The notes: generated by a model from the sequence alone, not told the origin. Shown: positions 27,201-35,782, numbered from the stretch's first letter. The stretch: DNA of 64,000 nt from Ignavibacteriaceae bacterium (GCA_008933765.1 WBUK01000015.1:40158-104157), one strand, 5' to 3'. Numbers and translations: made by a program.

Positions 27201-29848
27201 CAATGTCGAAAGAATTAAACTTCAAAAGCACAACGGCATATGCTTATAAACAGATTGGAAATCTTTTTGTAGAGAAAGGGGAAAGCGCAAAATCCAACAA
27301 ATACCTCGATTCTGCTTTAACTATTTACACCGAGATGCAGGAGAAAGCCGAAATCGGGAATGTCTATATTGCCTTGGCGTCTGCGGCAATTTCGGGCGGT
27401 AATTTCGATAAGGCGATGGAATATTTGTATCAGGCTGAAGAGGTGGCAAAATCGATGAACAACAACTTCCTTCTCGCTAATGCTTACAATATGAAAGGCG
27501 ATCTTAAAAGGTTGTTGGGTGACTACAAAGAAGCAATACAGATATTTGACTCAGCAAGTGTTTACTATTCCAAAGAAAACAACCCCTGGTTGATTGCCAG
27601 CATGGCAATTTCTTACGGTAATATTTACAACTCACAAGGCGAGTACCGGCAGGCGATTAGTCAATATCTTATTGCTGACAGTATTTATACCGCGCAAAAT
27701 AACGACTATTACCGCTCAACCCCTCTTAATAATATCGGGACGATTTATTTCTGGCAGGGTGACTATGATGTGTCGCTTCCCTATTTTTATAAAACACTTG
27801 CAATACTCGATTCAATAAAGTACTTTGGAGATTTCCGGGCGACAGTTCTCTCAAATATAGGTGAGGTGCTCTACGAACAGAAAAAATATGATGAATCAGA
27901 AAAATATCTTTTGTTAGCGGTTCAACATGCGCAGAAAAACAATTCAAAAACCTATTTAACCACCCCCTACGGTTTATTGGCATCGTTGAATATAGAACGG
28001 AATAATCTGCCGGAAGCCGAAAAGTGGGCAAAAAAGGCAATGGATTTGAGTGAAGAACTTAAAGACAGAGGTGATTTGCTTTCAACCTCGCTGATTCTGG
28101 GGCGCTTAAACCACAAAAAGAACAATGTTACAGTTTCTAACCGGTTCTTGGATCAGGCTATTTCCCTTTCTAAAGAGCTTGGTACAAATAAATTGATCTA
28201 CCAGGCTTACTACTACAAGGCGATGAATTTCCAGAACGAAAAGAATTCTGACTCATCCATTACCTATCTGAAATTTGCGGTTAATGTGCTGAATGATATC
28301 CGAGGGAAACTTTTTGGCGGGGATAAAGCTGCTAAGCTCTTTCAAAGCGGTGACATGAAAGTTAAGATTTACGAGGCACTTATAAACGCTTTTATTCAGA
28401 AAGGGCAGTTAGACAGTGCACTATACTACTTAGATATGAGCTACAACGAGGGATTGAAAGAACAGTTCGGGAATGTTACTCCAAAATTTAACGATAAAAC
28501 TGACAACGAAGCCGTTGAAAAAGAAAAAGAACTGAAAAATAAAAAAGAAGGGTTGGAAGAACAGCTACAGAAGGAAAAAGCGAAACCTGCAGAACTCCAA
28601 AACAGTGAGAAAATTGCAAGTCTGGAAGCAGGATTGGAGGTCGCCGAGAACGACTATGTAGAGTTCATTATGAACACTGTTCAGAAAAACCCGGGATTGG
28701 ATGACTACTTTAAGGATAACATAAACCCCGTAAGCTTTTTAGAGTGGCAGGAGTACATACCGGATGATGTGGCAGTTCTGGCATACCTGATGGGAGATAA
28801 CAACCTCTACATTTTTGGAGCAACCAACGATACCGTGGGTGCCGTGGTGATGGATATTAAGAAAGATGAGCTTGAGCAAAAACTGACGGAGTTCTACTCG
28901 ATGCTTAAAGATTCTTATGCGGCTAAAGAGATTGGCGAAATTGATATTGATTCGTTTACACCGAAAGACAAATCGATGGATACAGAGGATGAAATGTATC
29001 TTGCACCACAACGCGAACTTAGTATGGAATTGTATCAGATTTTAGTTGCGCCGGTTAAAAGTATGTTCAAAGGGAAGAAAAAGTTGTGTATTGTTCCTTT
29101 CGGAAAGCTTTATTACCTGCCGTTTGAAACATTAATATCATCAAAGAAAGGTGAAAATGTAAAATTTTTAATTGAAGATCACTTAGTGTTTTATGTAACA
29201 TCTTTCAAAGTTTTCTCGCAGAGTATGAATAAAACCGCAGCACCAATTCAATTAGTAGCCTTTGCAAATGCGGATAATTCACTTCCATCGGCAGAGACGG
29301 AGGTTGCAAAATTAAAAGGGCTGTTCAGTGACGCTGAAATTTATTCAAGGAACGACGCAACAGAAGATATTTTGCGCTCAATTCCAAAGGGTAAATATAA
29401 TATGCTGCATTTTGCAACGCACGGGAACATGAACTATGGCGAGATTACTAAGTCGTTTCTTACAATGGCAAAAAAAGGGACAGGAGACGATCCGAAAAAC
29501 GACGGGCAGCTTACAATAAATGAAGTGTGGGGTTTAACAAACCTGCGGAACTTTCAGTTGGTTACGCTTTCTGCGTGCAAAACGGCGGTGAGTGAAGAAT
29601 TTTCTAAGGGCTGGCTTGTTTCGCCCGCAAATGCTTTTCTGAGGATTGGCGTTCAGACTGTTGTAGCCTCGCTCTGGCAGGTTGAGGATGAAGCCACTTC
29701 AATTTTGATGTCTGAATTTTACTCGAATCTAAAGACGATGTCGAAGAGTGAAGCACTTCAAAAAGCGAAATTGAAGCTGATTAAAAATCCAAAATATGCG
29801 TTTCCATATTACTGGGCGCCTTTTATAATGGTAGGTGATTACAAGTAG
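24227..29848 (+). CDS. Giant exported TPR-CHAT protein, 1873 aa
   Basis: A very large protein beginning with a signal peptide (PALALIFVLTVGLFSAASF). Residues about 60-560 contain scattered TPRs and a non-repeat segment; about 570-1430 is an almost continuous array of some twenty TPRs (DKAMECFTKALELY-type units). A charged coiled-coil follows (KEKELKNKKEGLEEQLQKEK), then a CHAT domain (about 1500-1873) with His1732 in MLHFATHG and Cys1784 in LSACKTA, ending YYWAPFIMVGDYK. The ATG 24227 follows a purine-rich site; TTG 24209 adds only six residues. The TPR superhelix probably captures partners for the CHAT domain. Same strand as the 814-aa CHAT gene, 100 bp downstream. Confidence 0.9.
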   Translation: MKKPALALIFVLTVGLFSAASFNPKNGKETGVNKQPSGSVETQFVAAKGATALQPAHIESDSLINEFNRALEKFNSKDYVAAIHIWYGILPGLVAERNYADYIISAQNISAAYSNLKKLDLLLDWKKHALEFALSKNEIASVENCFDDLVKTYYNDFSTGAPALKYTKEALTYFKKVGDTAAVAKYQGWEDEINQFQEAVTAKIKEDENLKKNETAPDKLAEYSLRLGGFYSFIGDYEKGRDNYLTALKLNGENGPDSVASDALFGLTNLDMVVKHLRDTKFTALWQVPSSGSIIKLFSLQKIDYVTADSAVILVNGGKYDNILPESKVEIWACIYPSLPDHNVYHLANGKILESGDYTTKVGVKILAPDKPQRKVFVVDYAYIRVAVPEQEPSPVKMVAGYGVNYYDFGRNQLYSSNVLNKINDKKIERKINRIFLDDFEEVADAVDDLVKKDPENYGNADRGTFKGLNSAEAVRKSTAENVDDFFMYINDFPGTYLGLSKRFVDDYFGWIASETPAGKTKISKLILKAQNEEELKKIFYTDSSSIRKNNMVQDFTDSSDALYPIGELEKAGKYSLAAVSFADWLGDRDLMKSAWLSRGLYLKQIQGQKGVLEAYYKSLGYAKELNDRPYIAIDYHNIAVFLSDAEKYEEAISYFDSSIAVRKTIIKESPSDWNWERLGSSYWGKAYALSGLDKYGEAVECYELSLAAYDSSKSSTNFEDKIVVMRNIADVYTKMGNNRRAMEIYEQVLKIATELNITDREAQAYFDIGYALFALGEYKNAISYYEKSYSKYLELQQYDDAGLCQSNIGQSEWNLGNFVKAIEAHNKSIELRERSGNKADQAFSYDKLGALYTQQGDADKAMECFTKALELYQMQNDESGMAVVYDDIGAMYKKLNNFQKTFEYLNKSLELKEKLKDKFAIAANYSEQGLAYMSFNDVQNSQIWLQKSLELNLVLNNKLDAIYCMLNLGQLQYGYRSNFDSAMVLFDDALAMSKELNFKSTTAYAYKQIGNLFVEKGESAKSNKYLDSALTIYTEMQEKAEIGNVYIALASAAISGGNFDKAMEYLYQAEEVAKSMNNNFLLANAYNMKGDLKRLLGDYKEAIQIFDSASVYYSKENNPWLIASMAISYGNIYNSQGEYRQAISQYLIADSIYTAQNNDYYRSTPLNNIGTIYFWQGDYDVSLPYFYKTLAILDSIKYFGDFRATVLSNIGEVLYEQKKYDESEKYLLLAVQHAQKNNSKTYLTTPYGLLASLNIERNNLPEAEKWAKKAMDLSEELKDRGDLLSTSLILGRLNHKKNNVTVSNRFLDQAISLSKELGTNKLIYQAYYYKAMNFQNEKNSDSSITYLKFAVNVLNDIRGKLFGGDKAAKLFQSGDMKVKIYEALINAFIQKGQLDSALYYLDMSYNEGLKEQFGNVTPKFNDKTDNEAVEKEKELKNKKEGLEEQLQKEKAKPAELQNSEKIASLEAGLEVAENDYVEFIMNTVQKNPGLDDYFKDNINPVSFLEWQEYIPDDVAVLAYLMGDNNLYIFGATNDTVGAVVMDIKKDELEQKLTEFYSMLKDSYAAKEIGEIDIDSFTPKDKSMDTEDEMYLAPQRELSMELYQILVAPVKSMFKGKKKLCIVPFGKLYYLPFETLISSKKGENVKFLIEDHLVFYVTSFKVFSQSMNKTAAPIQLVAFANADNSLPSAETEVAKLKGLFSDAEIYSRNDATEDILRSIPKGKYNMLHFATHGNMNYGEITKSFLTMAKKGTGDDPKNDGQLTINEVWGLTNLRNFQLVTLSACKTAVSEEFSKGWLVSPANAFLRIGVQTVVASLWQVEDEATSILMSEFYSNLKTMSKSEALQKAKLKLIKNPKYAFPYYWAPFIMVGDYK

Positions 29849-29908
29849 AAAAAAAGTTAACAATTTATTAACAACAGGGAATTTCAAAACGGTTTTTTTA
29901 GTAGCAAT

Positions 29909-29952
29909 CTTCGCGGCATATTTCGTTGATAAATTCGAAATTTTCCGCGAAG
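29909..29952 (+). promoter_or_regulatory. Strong hairpin covering the phnD ribosome-binding site
   Basis: CTTCGCGG (29909-29916) pairs perfectly with CCGCGAAG (29945-29952). Inside, ATTTCG (29920-29925) pairs with CGAAAT (29936-29941), leaving a 3x3 internal loop and a 10-base apical loop. The right arm includes the purine-rich GAAG just before the phnD ATG (29956). No T-run follows, so it is not a terminator. Translational control or a protein-binding dyad are the likely roles. Confidence 0.6.
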
Positions 29953-29955
29953 AAA

Positions 29956-30882
29956 ATGAAGTTCCTAAAATACCTATTATATCTCCTTCCTTTAATTCTT
30001 TTTATCGTCGTTTTTACCTATCGCGAGCATGGTAAAAACAGTATGGCGCTGGGCTCTTCAAAGAACCCGGTCAAAATTTATTTTACCCCGTCAGTCGATG
30101 CAAAGGATATTACGAGAACCGCAACGGAGTTGCTTGATTACCTTCACAGTGAAACGGGTTACTATTTCACATCCGCAATACCCGCTGATTATGTTACTGT
30201 AGTTGAAAGTTTTGGCAGTAATAAGGCTGATATTGCCATAACCAACACATTTTCTTACCTGTTGGCGCACGAAAAATTTGGCACGGAGGCGCGGCTAAGG
30301 GTGGTACGCGACGACGGGGAGTCGAGCTACCGGGGTCAAATAATAGTGAGGGCAGATTCCGGTATCGATTCACTCTCCGACTTGATGAGCAAACGAATTG
30401 CTTATGTCGATCCCTCTTCCACCTCCGGATACATCCTCCCGGCAGCACTTCTGAAAAAACACGGTATAGTTCCCTCGGATTCAGTATTCGCAAAAAAGCA
30501 CGATTTTGTAGTTTCGATGGTGTATCAGAAACAGGTTGACGCCGGTGCAACTTACTACTCGCCGAAAGATAAAAGCGGGCAATACCGCGACGCGCGCGAG
30601 CGTGTAGAGACACAATATCCGGATGTTTATAAAGTAGTGAAAATAATAGCACTTACGGATACTATACCAAACGATCCGGTAATTTTCAGAAAAGGTCTGC
30701 CTGAGGAGATGAAAGAAACGATTGTTAACGCAATGCTGAAGTATGTATCTACGAAAGAGGGGCAGGAGTCGCTTCACCGCATATATAATGTGGAATCATT
30801 AATACCCACTTCCGACAAAGATTATGATCCTTTACGGGCACTTCTGAAGCAGATAAATTTCAAAATATCGGGGGCTTTATGA
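29956..30882 (+). CDS. phnD: Phosphate/phosphonate ABC transporter substrate-binding protein
   Basis: A 308-aa PhnD-type periplasmic binding protein (type 2 fold). It starts MKFLKYLLYLLPLILFIVVF, an uncleaved or anchored N-terminal helix with no lipobox. Family signatures are FTPSVDAKDI, SNKADIAITNTFSYLLA, and the ligand-binding VDPSSTSGYILPAALL segment. I chose ATG 29956 over the frame start at 29926 because the latter puts ten extra polar residues before the signal and loses the hairpin-RBS arrangement. It overlaps phnC by 4 bases. Ligand may be phosphonate, phosphite or phosphate; no C-P lyase genes are nearby. Confidence 0.88.
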   Translation: MKFLKYLLYLLPLILFIVVFTYREHGKNSMALGSSKNPVKIYFTPSVDAKDITRTATELLDYLHSETGYYFTSAIPADYVTVVESFGSNKADIAITNTFSYLLAHEKFGTEARLRVVRDDGESSYRGQIIVRADSGIDSLSDLMSKRIAYVDPSSTSGYILPAALLKKHGIVPSDSVFAKKHDFVVSMVYQKQVDAGATYYSPKDKSGQYRDARERVETQYPDVYKVVKIIALTDTIPNDPVIFRKGLPEEMKETIVNAMLKYVSTKEGQESLHRIYNVESLIPTSDKDYDPLRALLKQINFKISGAL

Positions 30883-31643
30883 CGCTTTTAAGGGTGAATC
30901 AGGTCCACAAGATATATCCTTCGGGCACGCATGCACTCAAGGGAGTTAGTTTTGAAGTGGAGAAGGGAGAGTTTCTCGTGATAATCGGGCTTTCGGGTTC
31001 AGGTAAATCAACACTTCTCAGATGCATTAATCGCCTGCACGAGCCAACTTCGGGGAATATACAGTTTAACGGCAGAGACATAACACATGTTAAGGGAAAA
31101 GAATTGCGGCAGTTGAAAAGGCAGATTGGGATGGTTTTTCAACAATTTAATCTGATTAAAAGGCGAAGCGTACTTGTTAATGTGCTTACCGGTGCGCTCG
31201 GAAGAATGGGTACTTTCCAGTCACTGACTGAAAACTTCCCGCAAAAATTGGTTGATGAGGCGATGGAAGCGCTGAAAACCGTAGGTATTGAGGAGAAAGC
31301 CCATATCCGTGCGGATGCCCTTTCGGGCGGGCAGCAGCAACGGGTTGCTATTGCCAGAAGCCTGATGCAACACCCTGATCTTCTTTTGGCAGACGAGCCG
31401 GTGGCGTCGCTTGACCCTGCCACATCAAATTCTGTTATGCAATACTTCGAAAAAATTAACAAAAAATTTGGCACTACAGTGATTTGCAACCTGCACTTTC
31501 TTTCCCTTGTTCGAAAATACGCAACAAGGGTGATTGCACTGAAAGCCGGTGAAATTATATATGAAGGGTTGCCTGAAGATATCGACGACGATTGGTTTAA
31601 AACTATCTACGGCGAAGAAGCCGAAGAAGTGGAGATTAGATAA
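30879..31643 (+). CDS. phnC: Phosphonate-type ABC transporter ATP-binding protein
   Basis: A 254-aa ATPase with Walker A GLSGSGKST (38-46), Q-loop MVFQQFNL, signature LSGGQQQR, Walker B LLLADEP and switch His in NLHFL. The closest family is PhnC (TIGR02315-like layout, including the KRRSVLVNVLTGALGRM segment that is typical of PhnC). It overlaps phnD by 4 bases (ATGA) and phnE by 1 base (TAATG), so the three are translationally coupled. Confidence 0.92.
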   Translation: MTLLRVNQVHKIYPSGTHALKGVSFEVEKGEFLVIIGLSGSGKSTLLRCINRLHEPTSGNIQFNGRDITHVKGKELRQLKRQIGMVFQQFNLIKRRSVLVNVLTGALGRMGTFQSLTENFPQKLVDEAMEALKTVGIEEKAHIRADALSGGQQQRVAIARSLMQHPDLLLADEPVASLDPATSNSVMQYFEKINKKFGTTVICNLHFLSLVRKYATRVIALKAGEIIYEGLPEDIDDDWFKTIYGEEAEEVEIR

Positions 31644-32704
31644 TGACTTTGAGTGACGCACAAGGTGTAATGGAAAAAAAGAGGATGAAAGACCGCACTA
31701 AAGCTAAGGTTAAAGCGGCATTACTCGACTCTTTTTTCGTGTTTTATTCAATTTTGGTGGTCGATCGGGTTATTTGGGATCGGTTCATTCTTCAGTTGCG
31801 CGAAACGCATTTCAGTTGGGCAGAAACAGGGCTGTTTGCGCTTATTAGTTTGTTTGTTGGTGTTGTGTGGAGCCTTACGGGGACTTCACTATCCGACAGG
31901 CTTTTTGGTTTGGCAAAGCCGACAAAAACGGCAAAACTTACATTCGAAATTTTCGGTTGGTTTCTTTTTAACATTACATTTATTGCCGGCTGGATAATAA
32001 CAAAAATTTCAATCGTTGATCTTTTTAGCGACGAAGGTGTTGCTGCGGCACAGCGGATTTTTGCTGCGTTGTTTTCGCCTCGGATGGCAATTTTTGATGA
32101 AGCTCTTTTTGCAATTATAGAAACGATATATATCGCTTTGGTTGCGACTCTGATATCAATTCCGATTACTTTGGTTGTAAGTTTTCTTTCCGCACGCAAC
32201 CTTATGAACGACAACAAATTTACGCTATTGATATATGCCTTTTTCAGATTGATTTCAAACTTTGTGCGGTCAATCGAACCATTGATTTGGGCTATTATTT
32301 TCTCTGTTTGGATAGGAATTGGCCCCTATGCCGGAATGTTGGCGTTGTTAATTCATACTATTGCTTCTAACGCTAAACTCTATTCGGAGGCGATTGAATC
32401 TATAGAAGAAGGCCCAATTGAGGCTATTTCAGCTACAGGAGCTAATAAACTTCAGGTGATTTGGTATGCGGTTATTCCTCAGATTATTTTGCCCTTCCTT
32501 TCATTTACGATCTACCGGTGGGATATAAATGTGAGGATGGCGACAATTATCGGACTTGTAGGCGGCGGAGGAATCGGTACGATGCTGATACAATACCAAG
32601 GGTTAGCGCAATGGCACGAAGTTGGTCTGATTGTTATTATGATTGCACTGGTTGTTTGGATAATGGACTATATCTCGACCAAAATCAGGCAGGCTATATA
32701 TTAA
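31643..32704 (+). CDS. phnE: Phosphonate-type ABC transporter permease
   Basis: A 353-aa inner-membrane permease. The C-terminal 230 residues are a standard PhnE/BPD_transp_1 domain with the EAA loop (EAISATGANKLQVIWYAVIP) that contacts the ATPase. The N-terminal ~120 residues add two further hydrophobic segments (50-70 and 100-125), longer than the ~260-aa E. coli PhnE but common in longer family members. A single PhnE gene implies a homodimeric channel. Confidence 0.9.
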   Translation: MTLSDAQGVMEKKRMKDRTKAKVKAALLDSFFVFYSILVVDRVIWDRFILQLRETHFSWAETGLFALISLFVGVVWSLTGTSLSDRLFGLAKPTKTAKLTFEIFGWFLFNITFIAGWIITKISIVDLFSDEGVAAAQRIFAALFSPRMAIFDEALFAIIETIYIALVATLISIPITLVVSFLSARNLMNDNKFTLLIYAFFRLISNFVRSIEPLIWAIIFSVWIGIGPYAGMLALLIHTIASNAKLYSEAIESIEEGPIEAISATGANKLQVIWYAVIPQIILPFLSFTIYRWDINVRMATIIGLVGGGGIGTMLIQYQGLAQWHEVGLIVIMIALVVWIMDYISTKIRQAIY

Positions 32705-32784
32705 TTTGTCGGTTTGCAGCCGGGTTAAGTTGAAAGATGTTGTTTTCTCTTTCAGTTGATTACCGGTGTATTGATTGGATTGCA

Positions 32785-32908
32785 GCCGTATGTTATTGCC
32801 TAAAGCTGTTCAGGGTTTGTTCAAAATAATCCAAAAGTTTTTTTAAGCCGGATGTTAATGCCCAAAGCTGTTCAGGGTTTGTTCAAAGTAATCTAAAAGT
32901 TTGTTTTG
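32785..32908. repeat. 62-bp tandem duplication of the tetR 3' end
   Basis: Copy 1 (32785-32846) and copy 2 (32847-32908) are about 87-90% alike. Copy 2 holds the last 17 codons and stop of the TetR gene. Copy 1, beyond the stop, still reads KLLDYFEQTLNSFRQ then a stop on the minus strand. A further TTGCAGCCG at 32714 suggests an older, decayed unit. Confidence 0.88.
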
Positions 32909-33442
32909 AGCAGGGGTTTCTTCCGCATTTAGAGTTGAGTTAAAGATTTCCTTCATCAAAGGCATCATACTCGTTTGAATTGTTAGGATCATTGCTGCAT
33001 CTTCTTTTGGGGCAATTAGGGAGTCTTTGAAATATGCCGTAAGCACCAACTTAAGCACTTGTTCCTCTTCCAAAAGGAGATTTGCAAGAATCTCTTTTTC
33101 CTCAGCTAATGAATTTTCCGACAATTCCGCCATAATTATTCCAAAGAGGAGTTTATACTCATTTTTCAACTGCGATTTCAGGGTGAAATAGTTTCTGAAT
33201 CTTTCCTGAAATTTCTTCTCTTCATTATTAAATATATCTTTCACAGCAGAAATGTAGTCTTTCGCTTGTTTCTTCATTACGGCGATATAGAGATCGTCTT
33301 TGGAGGCGAAATAATGATAAATGCTTGATTTAGAAAGCCTGATATCCCGTGCGATCTCATCAAGTGTGGTTTTTGAGACACCATGCTTTATGAAGCGTCT
33401 CTCTGCAGCCTTTAGAATATCCGGGTGTCTGTTTCGTTCCAT
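32855..33442 (-). CDS. TetR/AcrR family transcriptional regulator
   Basis: A 195-aa repressor with the N-terminal TetR helix-turn-helix (ILKAAERRFIKHGVSKTTLDEIARDIRLSKSSIYHYFASKDDLY, shown here only as its position, residues 9-52; key residues GVSKTT and YHYF). The C-terminal ligand/dimer domain is diverged. It is convergent with phnDCE and divergent from the PpiD-like gene; its target is not evident. Its C-terminal 17 codons are part of a tandem duplication. Confidence 0.88.
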   Translation of the reverse strand: MERNRHPDILKAAERRFIKHGVSKTTLDEIARDIRLSKSSIYHYFASKDDLYIAVMKKQAKDYISAVKDIFNNEEKKFQERFRNYFTLKSQLKNEYKLLFGIIMAELSENSLAEEKEILANLLLEEEQVLKLVLTAYFKDSLIAPKEDAAMILTIQTSMMPLMKEIFNSTLNAEETPAQNKLLDYFEQTLNSFGH

Positions 33443-33455
33443 TTAAATAATAAGA

Positions 33456-33475
33456 AAATTTGTACAGGTAAATTT
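33456..33475. promoter_or_regulatory. Possible TetR operator (AAATTT-N8-AAATTT)
   Basis: AAATTT at 33456-33461 and 33470-33475 frame an 8-base centre containing GTAC, 14 bases before the tetR start. Size and place fit autorepression by a TetR protein, but the inner bases are not symmetric. Confidence 0.25.
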
Positions 33476-33649
33476 AGTTAACCTTGTTCAATAGAGTGTA
33501 AAGAGTTGTCTGAAGAAGCGTGAAAAACGGGGCAGAAGTTAACCGTAATTCCGGCGTGAAAAATTTATCTGCTTAATCTGATTGATTTTACCCATTAAAT
33601 GGTTAAATTTAAAATTCATTTTTAAAAAATCCCGGAGGCATTCTTTAAT

Positions 33650-35722
33650 ATGGGTTATATGGAGAGGCTCAGGAGTTTAGCTCCTTGGTTCATTCTTGGA
33701 GTTGGCGGAATCTTCATCCTGTTCATGGTAGTTAGTGATATGAATTTCAGCCAATTATTTACCGATAGAGGAACTATCGGCGAAATAGACGGCGAAAAAA
33801 TTAGTGCGCAAGAATTTGAGGAATTTTATCAGCAGTATCTAAACCAGTTGCGCCAAAGTGGTCAGGAGCCTGACCATGCGAACGATCAGCAAACCAGGGA
33901 ACAAGCCTGGAACCAGTTCGTTATGCACAAGTTGGTTGAAAAGGCTTATAAAAAATATGGGATCACCGCAACGGATGAAGAGATTCATAATGTTATCTGG
34001 GGTGACTCGCCACCGCAATTTCTTACAAGTTCGTTTATGGATTCTAACGGTGTCTTTAACAGGGCAGCGTACGAAAATGCACTCAGGGACCCCCGTAATA
34101 AAGAAAACCTGATAATGGTTGAGGATGCAATTCGTCAGGATATTCTTGCCAAAAAGCTTCAGGCGTTGGTTACTGCCGGTATCGTGGTAACCGAACCGGA
34201 AATTAAAAGAAAATTTATTGACGAAAATATCAAGATGAATGCGCAGTATGTGCTTGTCGATGTTAATGTCTATCCGGATTCTTTAGTGAAATTTACTGAC
34301 GACGATTTAAAAGAATATTATAACAAGAACAGTTACCTCTACAAACAAGAAGCGGACAGGAAGCTGAAATATGTTGTATTTAATATTCAACCCTCGAGCA
34401 AAGATTCACTTGCGGTTCAAACTATTTTGAAGAATATTCTGAAGAAGATTGAATCAGACTCACTCGCTTCATTTCAAAGTTTCGTGGAAGCGCAAAGTGA
34501 TTTACCGTATTCCAAAGATACCGTTCATCTTGACGCCCTACCACCGGCGCTTCAGTCGATGGTGGGTAAATTGAAAGCGGGTCAGATCGTTGGGCCTCTT
34601 GCCGGAGGTGATGAAATGGGCTTATATAAAATTGATCAGACAATAAACGGCGACTCAGCTTTCGCAAGGGCTTCGCACATCCTTTTGGAAAAAACGGGTG
34701 ATGATGCGGCGGACCTTGAAGCTGCAACTAAACTGTATAATGATCTTAAAGGCGGAAAGAATTTCGAGCAGACAGCGAAAGCAGTTTCGAAAGACCCCGG
34801 TTCGGCGGCTAACGGCGGTGATCTGGGCTGGTTCCCAAAAGGCAGAATGGTAAAACCATTTGAGGATGCCTGCTTCAACGGGCCCGTAGGTGAAGTACAG
34901 CCACCGGTTAAAACCGAATACGGCTATCATATAATTAAAGTTACAAACCGTTCATCGGAAAAATTTGTAATAGAAAAGATTGTTAAAAAGCTTACTTTCT
35001 CGCCACAGACAGCAACTGCAATAAGGCGGGAAGCAGAAGACTTTAGATCGTTGGCTGAAAGTATCGGGTTAGATTCAGCGGCTAAAACAAAAAATTTAGC
35101 CGCCATGGAGACTCAACCTTTTACTGAAAAAGTATCAGCAGTTCCGGGTGTGGGCTACAGTAAGGCATTGGTTGTTCAGGCTTTTAAAGAGGGGTTAAAC
35201 GACTTTCTTCCGGTAACTACGATAGATAACCGTATAATTGTTGCACAGATAACTGAAGTAAACACTGACGGTGTAAAGAAATTTGATAGTGTTAAAGAAG
35301 AAGTTAAAGCGGCAGTTATTCGTGAAAAGAAATTTGAACTGGCTTTAACGGCTATTAAGAATATTAAATCGAAAACAGGCGGTGATCTTTCCAAAGCACC
35401 CTCGATTGATAAAAACGCCCGTTTTGGGGTTGCCGATTCATTCACACTTGCCGGTAACATCAGCGGTTTAGGGATGGATTATGCTTTCAGCTACAACGCA
35501 TATAAGGCAAAACCGAACACCATTTCCGAACCGGTAAAAGGTCTGAGAGGTTATTATCTTATCAAGTTAACAATGAGAGAGAACTTCAATGAGCAGGATT
35601 ATCTTTCAAAGAGAGTTACTATCAGAGATCAGATGCTGAACGAACGGCGTCAGACCGCCTCACAGCTTTGGATGCAACAGGCTATTGAAGATGCAAATGT
35701 AAAGTATTACCCGCAAAACTAA
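33650..35722 (+). CDS. PpiD/SurA-like periplasmic peptidyl-prolyl isomerase
   Basis: A 690-aa inner-membrane-anchored foldase: one N-terminal TM helix (about 10-30), a SurA_N-type chaperone region (45-200), and a parvulin PPIase domain at about 335-430 (ARASHILLEK, SKDPGSAANGGDLGWFPKGRM, EYGYHIIKVT). A second, degenerate parvulin-like region follows. This is the PpiD layout; it helps exported proteins fold as they leave the translocon. GGAGG lies 10 bases before the ATG. A terminator lies after it. Confidence 0.88.
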   Translation: MGYMERLRSLAPWFILGVGGIFILFMVVSDMNFSQLFTDRGTIGEIDGEKISAQEFEEFYQQYLNQLRQSGQEPDHANDQQTREQAWNQFVMHKLVEKAYKKYGITATDEEIHNVIWGDSPPQFLTSSFMDSNGVFNRAAYENALRDPRNKENLIMVEDAIRQDILAKKLQALVTAGIVVTEPEIKRKFIDENIKMNAQYVLVDVNVYPDSLVKFTDDDLKEYYNKNSYLYKQEADRKLKYVVFNIQPSSKDSLAVQTILKNILKKIESDSLASFQSFVEAQSDLPYSKDTVHLDALPPALQSMVGKLKAGQIVGPLAGGDEMGLYKIDQTINGDSAFARASHILLEKTGDDAADLEAATKLYNDLKGGKNFEQTAKAVSKDPGSAANGGDLGWFPKGRMVKPFEDACFNGPVGEVQPPVKTEYGYHIIKVTNRSSEKFVIEKIVKKLTFSPQTATAIRREAEDFRSLAESIGLDSAAKTKNLAAMETQPFTEKVSAVPGVGYSKALVVQAFKEGLNDFLPVTTIDNRIIVAQITEVNTDGVKKFDSVKEEVKAAVIREKKFELALTAIKNIKSKTGGDLSKAPSIDKNARFGVADSFTLAGNISGLGMDYAFSYNAYKAKPNTISEPVKGLRGYYLIKLTMRENFNEQDYLSKRVTIRDQMLNERRQTASQLWMQQAIEDANVKYYPQN

Positions 35723-35761
35723 TCCGGTTTTAATAACCCCGCCTTGTGTTTTGCAGCAAGC

Positions 35762-35782
35762 AAACCCCGGTGGGGTTTTTTA
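35762..35782 (+). terminator. Rho-independent terminator after the PpiD-like gene
   Basis: AAACCCC (35762-35768), 3-base loop, GGGGTTT (35772-35778) and a T-run. An alternative longer pairing uses AACCCCGCC at 35735. It separates the foldase from the downstream barrel gene. Confidence 0.8.

Noticed and set aside
29909..29952. Hairpin as a terminator of the giant CHAT gene
   Set aside because: The stem is followed by GAAAATG, the phnD start, and not by a T-run.
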